From Streptomyces sp. NBC_00448 (GTDB lineage: Bacteria; Actinomycetota; Actinomycetes; Streptomycetales; Streptomycetaceae), in NCBI RefSeq assembly GCF_036014115.1, contig NZ_CP107913.1, positions 2,108,001 through 2,172,000 on the forward strand: a stretch of 64,000 nt of DNA, read 5' to 3'. A model generated the notes under the pieces. It saw only the letters and a program-made list of their open reading frames with translations. It was not told the DNA's origin and did no database searches. The translations under genes were made by a program, and so were the position numbers. Shown piece by piece: positions 58,308-64,000 of this stretch (position 1 is the first letter of the stretch; the number at the start of each line of letters is the position of its first letter).

Positions 58308-59474
58308 ATGGGCCGCATGTCCGCCACATCCCGCCCACCGAGGAGGCACGTGCCGCCCACCTCCCCCGCCACGGACGGGAAGGCCGCCGCGGCCGCCGAT
58401 CCGTTCCAGGCCCTGCCCGTCCATCTGCGGCTGGACGACAGCGACTCGCCGTCCGACGTCGTCGACGCCTTGTTCCTGGGGCGTTTCACCTCCGGGCAGC
58501 AGCCGTTCGCCCGCAGCAGCTCGCTGGAGAGCGTCAAGCCGGGTCTCACCCTGCTGCCGCCGGACGCGTCCGTGCTGCGGCAGGCGCGCGACAAGGACCG
58601 CAGCGCCCTCCTGGCCGAGGGAGACGGCTGGACGGTCCTGGTCTCGCGCTGGAACCGAGGAGCCGACGTCACGGTGACGGCGACCTCCGACGAACTCGCC
58701 GAGCGGGTGCTGAAGTCGGCGGTCGATGACGCGGAGGACGAACCGGAGCCGCAGTCGAACAACATCACCATGGGCTTCTGGTACGTCTCCCCCCGGCGGG
58801 GCCCGCACCGCACCACCCGGAACATCTCCGCCGGCACCTGGGACGAGCTGCGCGGCAACTACTCGGCGCCGGTCGCCGACGCCATGGACGGCCTCATGAA
58901 GATGACCGCCGACGACGTCACCGGGCGGCTGCTCCTGCTCCACGGGCCGCCCGGCACCGGCAAGACGTCCGCCCTGCGCACCCTGGCGCGCTCATGGCGC
59001 GACTGGTGCCAGGTGGACTGCGTCCTGGACCCCGAGCGGCTCTTCACCGACGTGGGCTACCTGATGGACATCGCCATCGGCGAGGACGACAGCGAGGGCG
59101 GCCGCTGGCGGCTGCTCCTGCTGGAGGACTGCGACGAGTTGATCCGCGGCCAGGCCAAGCACGAGACCGGCCAGGCACTGTCGCGACTGCTCAATCTCAC
59201 CGACGGGCTGCTCGGCCAGGGCCGCAACGTCCTGGTCGGCATCACCACCAACGAGGACCTGGAGCGCCTGCACCCGGCCGTCGTGCGGCCCGGCCGCTGC
59301 CTTGCCCGCATCGAGGTCGGCCCACTGAACCGGGACGAGGCGGTGCGGTGGCTCGGCACCAGCGAGGGCATCGGCCGCGAGGGGGCCAGCCTCGCCGAGT
59401 TGTACGCCCTGCGCCGCGGCGCCTCGCCGACCCTCACCGTGCCGCCCCAGGTGGAAGGCGGCCTCTACCTCTGA
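58308..59474 (+). CDS. AAA-family ATPase with DUF5925 N-terminal domain
   Basis: 388 residues. The N-terminal domain (about 25-150) includes LPVHLRLDDSDSPSDVVDAL and SLESVKPGLTLLP. The ATPase has Walker A LLLLHGPPGTGKTSALRTLA, Walker B RLLLLEDCDELI, sensor 1 VLVGITTNED and Arg finger region HPAVVRPGRCLARIEVG, as in the CDC48/BCS1-like classic clade. ATG 58308; ATG 58317 also fits. Stand-alone gene, convergent with a GntR gene. Function of the DUF5925 class is unknown to me. Confidence 0.85.
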   Translation: MGRMSATSRPPRRHVPPTSPATDGKAAAAADPFQALPVHLRLDDSDSPSDVVDALFLGRFTSGQQPFARSSSLESVKPGLTLLPPDASVLRQARDKDRSALLAEGDGWTVLVSRWNRGADVTVTATSDELAERVLKSAVDDAEDEPEPQSNNITMGFWYVSPRRGPHRTTRNISAGTWDELRGNYSAPVADAMDGLMKMTADDVTGRLLLLHGPPGTGKTSALRTLARSWRDWCQVDCVLDPERLFTDVGYLMDIAIGEDDSEGGRWRLLLLEDCDELIRGQAKHETGQALSRLLNLTDGLLGQGRNVLVGITTNEDLERLHPAVVRPGRCLARIEVGPLNRDEAVRWLGTSEGIGREGASLAELYALRRGASPTLTVPPQVEGGLYL

Positions 59475-59481
59475 CGACGGC

Positions 59482-59853
59482 CTACTCGCCGTACTCCGCG
59501 CGCAGCGCCTCCTCCATCGCGGCGCGGGCGGCGTCGCGGTCCAGGCCGAGGCGGCGGACCCGTTGTGCGTAAGCGGTCGCGGCGTCCGCCACCTCGCGGG
59601 TCCTGGCGTCGCCCGCCGCGATGTACGTGCCGTGGCGGCCCCGGGTCTCGATCACCCCGTCCGCTTCCAGCGCGCGGTACGCCTTCGCGACGGTGTTCGC
59701 CGCAAGCCCCAACTGCTCGGCCAGCCCCCGCACGGTGGGCAGCTTGTAGTTGACCGGGAGGACCCCCGCACGGGCCTCCTCGGCGATCTGACCGCGCACC
59801 TGCTCGTACGGGGCGGTGGTCGCGTCCGGATCGATCGTGATCTTCAGGCTCAT
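59482..59853 (-). CDS. GntR-family regulator (YtrA type)
   Basis: 123 residues, a winged helix (APYEQVRGQIAEEARAGVLP, LPTVRGLAEQLGLAANTVAK then AYRALEADGVIETRGRHGTY) plus a short helical tail. That is the compact YtrA layout with dimerisation helices only and usually no ligand domain. ATG 59853 overlaps the stop of the methyltransferase-NUDIX gene (ATGA), so they are one operon. Confidence 0.92.
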   Translation of the reverse strand: MSLKITIDPDATTAPYEQVRGQIAEEARAGVLPVNYKLPTVRGLAEQLGLAANTVAKAYRALEADGVIETRGRHGTYIAAGDARTREVADAATAYAQRVRRLGLDRDAARAAMEEALRAEYGE

Positions 59854-60986
59854 ACGCCGGATACTGGCACAGCCGCGGTTGCCAGCGGCACCGCCCGGGC
59901 CGGGCCGTCAGGGGCGTAGGCGATGGCGTCCCCGCTCTCGTGCAGGTGGAGCAGGAAGCGGTGTCCGGCTCGATAACCGTCGATCGCCGCCCGGCAGTAG
60001 GCGACCATGTCGTCGGGCAGCGCGTCCAGCGGATACCAGCCGAGCTCCGAGCACTTGTCCGGTTCGCGGTTGACCGGCTCGGGGTCGCCGGTCGTGTGGT
60101 GCGCGACGAAGAACCAACCGATCCTGGCCCGTCCGTCAGGCGCCCGGTGCTGCATCACCATCGCGACGTCCAACTCGCCGGCGGCCAACTCGAGCCCGAT
60201 CTCCTCGCGGGCCTCACGGATCATCCCGGCCCTGACGTCCTCGCCGTCCTCGAGGTGCCCGGACGGCGCGTGCAGCAGGCCGTCCGCGTAGCCGGTGCCG
60301 TCCCGGCGGGCGAGCAGCACGTCCTCGCCGCCCAGCAGGAGCAGATGGACGTCGACGACCTCGGTGTGCCGGCGGGAGGCTCGGGGCGCGGGCCGGACCA
60401 CCGCCACGTACCGCTCGTCGCAGACCTCCTGCCCCCACAGCGCCGTGTCGTGTCCGAGCTGCTCGACCTGGGTCGATCCGCCGAGCGGCGCGGCGAGTTC
60501 GGCGAGGATGCCGGCGGAGATACCGACCGGGGGTGTCCCCCACCGGCCCTCGACGAGGACCAGCCGCCCGCCGGGTCGCAGCAGGTCGGCCCACCGCCGC
60601 AGTACGGCGCCCGGGTCCGGCAGGGCCCACAGCACATGGCGGACGAGGACGACGTCGAAGCCACCGCCCCCTACCGGCGGGTGGCTCGCGTCACCGACGA
60701 CCACCCGCGCGTCCGTGCCGGAGAGTTTCGCGCGGGCGAGCGCGACCATCCGCTCCGACCGGTCCACCGCGGTGACCCGGTGCCCGTCGGCGGCCGCGAG
60801 TCGCGCGAGGCTTCCGGTGCCGCAGCCGAGATCGAGCACGTCGGACGGCGTCGCGGGCAGCCAGGACCGCAGCCGCGTCGCCCATGCCGAGCGGACATCC
60901 GGGTCGCGCAGGCCGTGGTCGGGCTCGTCGTCGAAGTGGTCGGCGGCGGCGTCCCAGTACTGTCGCGCGTCTGCATCGATGCTCAT
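59850..60986 (-). CDS. bifunctional SAM-methyltransferase / NUDIX hydrolase fusion
   Basis: 378 residues. Residues 1-205 form a class I methyltransferase (VLDLGCGTGSLARLAAADGH, VTAVDRSERMVALARAK, LRPGGRLVLVEGRWG). Residues 215-350 form a NUDIX domain (VVDVHLLLLGGEDVLLARRD) with the box GHLEDGEDVRAGMIREAREE then IGLEL. ATG 60986. Fusion may couple methylation and diphosphate hydrolysis of one substrate or do clean-up of a nucleotide derivative. Followed by GntR with ATGA overlap. Confidence 0.9.
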   Translation of the reverse strand: MSIDADARQYWDAAADHFDDEPDHGLRDPDVRSAWATRLRSWLPATPSDVLDLGCGTGSLARLAAADGHRVTAVDRSERMVALARAKLSGTDARVVVGDASHPPVGGGGFDVVLVRHVLWALPDPGAVLRRWADLLRPGGRLVLVEGRWGTPPVGISAGILAELAAPLGGSTQVEQLGHDTALWGQEVCDERYVAVVRPAPRASRRHTEVVDVHLLLLGGEDVLLARRDGTGYADGLLHAPSGHLEDGEDVRAGMIREAREEIGLELAAGELDVAMVMQHRAPDGRARIGWFFVAHHTTGDPEPVNREPDKCSELGWYPLDALPDDMVAYCRAAIDGYRAGHRFLLHLHESGDAIAYAPDGPARAVPLATAAVPVSGV

Positions 60987-61040
60987 GGGAAGAGCCTCCC
61001 ACCCACCACCGACACCTTCAGCGGCTCCGCCGAACGGCCT

Positions 61041-61487
61041 TCACCACGTGGGGCGGATCGGTCCGGTGGGCGCGAGGCGTACCAGTTCGTCCCGCAGTGT
61101 GAGCAGCCGGCGTTCGCCGAGGATCTCCTCCCAGGGCAACACGGCTTCGGCGGCGGCCGCTTCGGCGGCCTCGGTGCAGCGCCGACCGCGGGTGGTGAGC
61201 AGGACGAGCCGGGCACGGGCGTCGTCCGGGTGCAGCCGCCGCTCCACGTACCCCTTCTGCTCCAGCTCGTCCACGATCTGACTGGCGGCCTGACGGGTGA
61301 ACCCGAGGTGTTCGGCGACCTCGGTGACCGTCGCACCGGCCGGGGCGAGCCGGGCGAAGACAAAGCCGTGGGTCGGGCGCAGGTCGGTGAAACCCCTCGC
61401 CACCACACCGTTGTGTATGTCCTGGACGAGCGACCCGGCGGCGACGAGCAGCGCGGCGGTCAGGCTCATTGCATCGGAGTCCTTCAC
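61041..61487 (-). CDS. MarR-family regulator
   Basis: 148 residues from GTG 61487 (aaggtga upstream); ATG 61469 is the alternative. Winged helix: VTEVAEHLGFTRQAASQIVD then ELEQKGYVERRLHPDDARAR. Divergent from the cupin gene at 61596; a CTCCTTG-N10-CAAGGAG inverted repeat lies between. Likely represses the cupin gene and itself. Confidence 0.9.
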   Translation of the reverse strand: MKDSDAMSLTAALLVAAGSLVQDIHNGVVARGFTDLRPTHGFVFARLAPAGATVTEVAEHLGFTRQAASQIVDELEQKGYVERRLHPDDARARLVLLTTRGRRCTEAAEAAAAEAVLPWEEILGERRLLTLRDELVRLAPTGPIRPTW

Positions 61488-61513
61488 GAAATCACCTTGA
61501 CACAGAACGCAAG

Positions 61514-61537
61514 CTCCTTGAACATATAGGCAAGGAG
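61514..61537. promoter_or_regulatory. MarR operator-like inverted repeat CTCCTTG-N10-CAAGGAG
   Basis: Perfect 7-bp arms in the marR-cupin divergent region, just after a TTGACA (61497-61502) that could be the -35 of the cupin promoter. A weaker copy of the arm (gcaagcttcttgc) follows. Confidence 0.6.
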
Positions 61538-61595
61538 ATTGCGCAAGCTTCTTGCTCATCCAGCGACGCCGGGCCGCGCCCGGAGGAGGTTCGTC

Positions 61596-61970
61596 ATGTC
61601 TTTCATCCCTGCCGCAGACGCCGCGGTCCACGAGTTGCACGGTGCCCGCTTCGTCTCGTACGCATCGCCCGCCCGCGGCAGCGAGGAGTTGTGCGCTTGG
61701 CGCTGCGAGTTGCCGGCCGCCTCCTCCGCGCCGGCACACCGGATCTCACGCGAGGAGGTCTTCCTCGTCCTGTCCGGTTCTCTGCAGCTGACCATCGACG
61801 GGGAGACCCGGACCCTCACGGCCGGCGACGCCGCCGTCGCCCCGCCCGGCTCCTCGTTGGGGATCGCCAATCCCGCGGAGGAGCCGGCCGCTCTCTGGGT
61901 GACCACGAGCATCGGATTGCAGGCTTCACTGGCCGACGGCTCGCGAATATCCCCGCCCTGGGCTAACTGA
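61596..61970 (+). CDS. cupin-domain protein
   Basis: 124 residues, single cupin. HRISREEVFLVLSGSLQLTI is motif 1 with a His/Glu pattern and TAGDAAVAPPGSSLGIANP is motif 2. The second metal His of motif 2 is replaced, so metal binding is uncertain. ATG 61596 follows ggaggagg. Target of the divergent MarR. Its last 8 bp overlap the convergent lipase gene end. Confidence 0.87.
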   Translation: MSFIPAADAAVHELHGARFVSYASPARGSEELCAWRCELPAASSAPAHRISREEVFLVLSGSLQLTIDGETRTLTAGDAAVAPPGSSLGIANPAEEPAALWVTTSIGLQASLADGSRISPPWAN

Positions 61971-62823
61971 ACGCCGACAGGCAGGTGGTCGGGGTCGCGT
62001 GCGCGGGATCGAGCGAGTTCGCCGCCTCGTGGAACGCGATGCGGTCGGTCAGACCGATGGCGACATGCTCGGAGACGTCGACCGGACAGAGGTTCTGAAG
62101 CACCACGTTGCGGACGTTCGGACCGGACAGCGCCTGCGTCGTGTACGGCGTGACGACCTCGTCGTAGATGGTGGAGATCACGGTGTAGTGCACGCCGGGC
62201 ACGGTGTCGCCGCCGGCGTTCAGCGTGCGCTGGAAGTCCGATCCGGCCACCTGGTCGGCGAGACCGGGGAGATCGGCCTGGAGAAAGTCGGCCGCACCGG
62301 GGAAGTACGGAAGCAGCGCGGTCAGCCTGTCAAGCGTGGTCCCGTGGTTGTCGGGAGCCAGGGCGACCAGGGCGTTCACCTTGGCCGCGCCGCCGAGGAA
62401 CTTCAGGTAGTAGCGCGGCATCATGCCGCCCTGCGAGTGGCCGACGATGTCGACCTTGGCGGCGTGGGTGGCCGACAGCACCCGATCGGTGAAGTCGGAG
62501 AGTTGCTGCGCCGAGTCGGCGATCGGACCCAGCCCGCCGATCAGGTTCTCACCGGGGAGCATGCCGTAGTCGAAGGAGAAGACGCAGTAGCCTCGCGCCA
62601 CCAGATAGGGGGCGAAGACCAGCCAGTTGTCGGTGCCGTTGGCGAAGGTGCCGTGCACCAGGACGACGGGGCGGGGATGCTGGGCGGAAGGTCGGCAGGA
62701 GTAGTTGTTCCAACCGCTGGTCGGTGCGGAGCCGGCGGACGCGGAGGCGACAGCGGTGGGCGCGACCGCCATCACGGTCGTCAGCGCGAACACGGCCAGA
62801 AGCCGTCTCCAGGGCAGCCTCAT
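61963..62823 (-). CDS. secreted lipase (LipA/EstB-type, Lipase_2 family)
   Basis: 286 residues. Signal peptide MRLPWRRLLAVFALTTVMAV to AVASASA. The oxyanion region is PVVLVHGTFANGTDNW, the nucleophile elbow VDIVGHSQGGMMPRYYLKFL, the Asp in IYDEVVTPYTT and the His in VSEHVAIGLTDRIA. Two Cys pairs (YSCRPS with GYCVF, LCPVD with TTCLS) suggest disulfides, as in secreted Streptomyces lipases. Hydrolyses medium or long-chain esters outside the cell. ATG 62823. Confidence 0.93.
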   Translation of the reverse strand: MRLPWRRLLAVFALTTVMAVAPTAVASASAGSAPTSGWNNYSCRPSAQHPRPVVLVHGTFANGTDNWLVFAPYLVARGYCVFSFDYGMLPGENLIGGLGPIADSAQQLSDFTDRVLSATHAAKVDIVGHSQGGMMPRYYLKFLGGAAKVNALVALAPDNHGTTLDRLTALLPYFPGAADFLQADLPGLADQVAGSDFQRTLNAGGDTVPGVHYTVISTIYDEVVTPYTTQALSGPNVRNVVLQNLCPVDVSEHVAIGLTDRIAFHEAANSLDPAHATPTTCLSAFS

Positions 62824-63506
62824 GTGATCTCCTCACAGGTCAGGGAAGGTGGGCACGACAACGACACCCAACAGCGTGTGATCCGGATCACTTTGCTGGA
62901 CTCGTGACAAGTTACGCATGAGTAGAAAGCCGCTGACTAGCTACGCGTGAGTAAAAAATGCCGCGCCGAACAGACTCGGCCGCCCCCCAACAAGCACCCA
63001 TGGCGACGAGGGAGTCGAGAAGCTCCTGACCATAGAGCCGCGTGAAGCGTCTGTGCGTTCGGTTCTCAGAAGAATGTCGACCCTCTCCGTAGGCGGCGTG
63101 CCGGTGAGCTCGGGCGGCACGCGGTCCCTGCCCATACCACCCGCACTTCACCCCCTGCTGCCGACGACGTCCTACGGGGCGGTTCCTCGGCGACGGTGGA
63201 AGACGGCGACCTGCGGCTACCGCTTGCGCTGGGAGGCGGAGCGACTCGCCGCGGGATCTGGGCCGCCCTGGGACTGCCATAACTCGGCGGACCGACCGCC
63301 TCGGACGCAGGGCGTGGGCCACGGACTGCTGGAGGGCCGGCGGTTGCCCGTGGCGGCAGGGTCGGGGCGTCACGGGGACCGGGCGGGCGGCGGCGCTCTG
63401 GTCCCCGGGCCGGGGCAGTGAGGCACGGGCGAGCGAGGAGCCGGCGAGCGTCGATGGAAGGCGGCGGGGCAAAGGCATACCGATGCCGCCCGAGGGCATC
63501 ACACGT
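62824..63506. other. 683-bp stretch without a recognised gene
   Basis: It holds the lipase promoter and two direct copies of tacgcRtgagta (62913-62924 and 62942-62953, 29 bp apart) that may be regulator sites. Open frames occur (for example 63053-63421) but none resembles a family I know. Possibly decayed sequence. Confidence 0.5.
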
Positions 63507-64000
63507 TCAGGACCGCCGGGCGGCCAGACATCCGGCCATGGCGGCGAGATGGTCGCGGTGGCGGCCCGGCGGCAGGTCCTCCAGTGCGGCCAGCGCGGCC
63601 GCGAGGTGGTCGGCCGCGGTGGCCCGGGCGGCACGCAGCGCACCGCCCGCTTCCAGGAGTTCGGCCAGGGCGTGCTGGGCGTCTTCCGCGGGCCGCCGCC
63701 ACAAGTCCAGCAGCAACAGACGCTGCTGGGGAGCCGCGTTGCCGAAGGCGATCAGTACCGGCAGGGTCGGGCGCCGGTTGCGCAGGTCGCTGAGCGCGGG
63801 CTTGCCCGCCGCCCGGACGTCGTCGGCATACGGCAGCAGGTCGTCCTGCATCTGGAACGCGACCCCGAGATGGTCGGCGAACCGGGCCAGCGCGCGGGCG
63901 TGCGGAGCCTTCGCACCGGTGAGTACGGCGGCGGCACGGGTCGCGGCGTCGAGCAGGGCGCCGGTCTTGAGCCTGACCATCCGGAGGTACTGCGCCATGG
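63507..64000 (-). CDS. polyprenyl diphosphate synthase, C-terminal part (cut by window end)
   Basis: The 5' part lies beyond base 64000. The visible 163 residues include MVRLKTGALLDAATRAAAVL (KTG motif of trans-prenyltransferases) and the second aspartate-rich motif region VAFQMQDDLLPYADD, with KPALSDLRNRRPTLPVLIAF following. It condenses isopentenyl diphosphate onto an allylic diphosphate in isoprenoid synthesis. The second motif (DDLLPYADD) deviates slightly from DDxxD. Context upstream unknown; a terpene or carotenoid cluster may start there. Confidence 0.85.
   Translation of the reverse strand, partial: MAQYLRMVRLKTGALLDAATRAAAVLTGAKAPHARALARFADHLGVAFQMQDDLLPYADDVRAAGKPALSDLRNRRPTLPVLIAFGNAAPQQRLLLLDLWRRPAEDAQHALAELLEAGGALRAARATAADHLAAALAALEDLPPGRHRDHLAAMAGCLAARRS

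Overview
The window is high-GC actinobacterial DNA, most likely from Streptomyces or a close relative in the Streptomycetaceae. Signs are the codon bias, the GTG and TTG starts, the many TetR, LysR, ArsR and GntR regulators beside their targets, and characteristic families (AtuA, DUF5925 AAA ATPase, SpoIIE-type PP2C, Tn554-like TnpC). All calls come from reading the sequence and translations; no database search was run.

Left part, about 0.3-15.2 kb: accessory DNA that looks like a tandem array of two integrative elements stacked on the 3' end of a pirin gene. The intact pirin gene lies at 15003-15968. Displaced pirin tails lie at 7254-7418 and, more decayed, at 291-365, and each tail is followed directly by a tyrosine integrase. 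The integrase at 7513 is intact and has a convergent excisionase-like gene. The copy at 460 has lost its start codon, is internally deleted, and has its 3' end inverted and fused to a broken alpha/beta-hydrolase gene. Element 1 carries an MFS exporter with its divergent ArsR-type regulator, a quinone oxidoreductase-like gene, and relics of a transposase, a Tn554-type tnpB/tnpC pair and an enolase tail. Element 2 holds int/xis, a serine-dehydratase tail, a phased repeat cluster and three IS layers (IS5, IS256, and an IS5 apparently nested in an older element). No replication or transfer genes remain.

Right part, about 15-64 kb: mostly intact chromosome built from small regulator-plus-target modules. 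They are: MDR-AtuA-pirin facing LysR-NUDIX; a second MFS/ArsR-type divergent pair; a multi-His membrane protein with a 47-residue partner; gluconokinase and glucarate dehydratase; an acyl-CoA catabolic block (phosphotransferase-like protein, acyl-CoA dehydrogenase, SDR, AMP-ligase, TetR, quinone oxidoreductase); a secreted penicillin-acylase-family amidohydrolase; a methyltransferase; an epimerase; two XRE/MmyB regulators separated by an IS481 element; an F420-type (LLM) oxidoreductase; MaoC hydratase with TetR; acyl-CoA dehydrogenase with divergent TetR; alcohol and aldehyde dehydrogenases; two tandem TetR genes facing an MFS-SGNH pair; homogentisate dioxygenase with GntR; an orphan type ISP specificity domain; a DUF5925 AAA ATPase; a methyltransferase-NUDIX fusion with GntR; MarR facing a cupin; a secreted lipase; and a prenyl synthase cut by the window edge.

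Palindromes suggest the wiring. A 19-bp site (AAACTA-N7-TAGTTT) is shared by the acyl-CoA dehydrogenase/TetR promoter and the aldehyde dehydrogenase promoter. CAAGCGCTTG-type sites flank the MaoC/TetR pair. ACCGACC/GGTCGGT sites recur around the acyl-CoA block. The best candidate for something undescribed is the pirin-gene integration locus with its tandem, rearranged elements.
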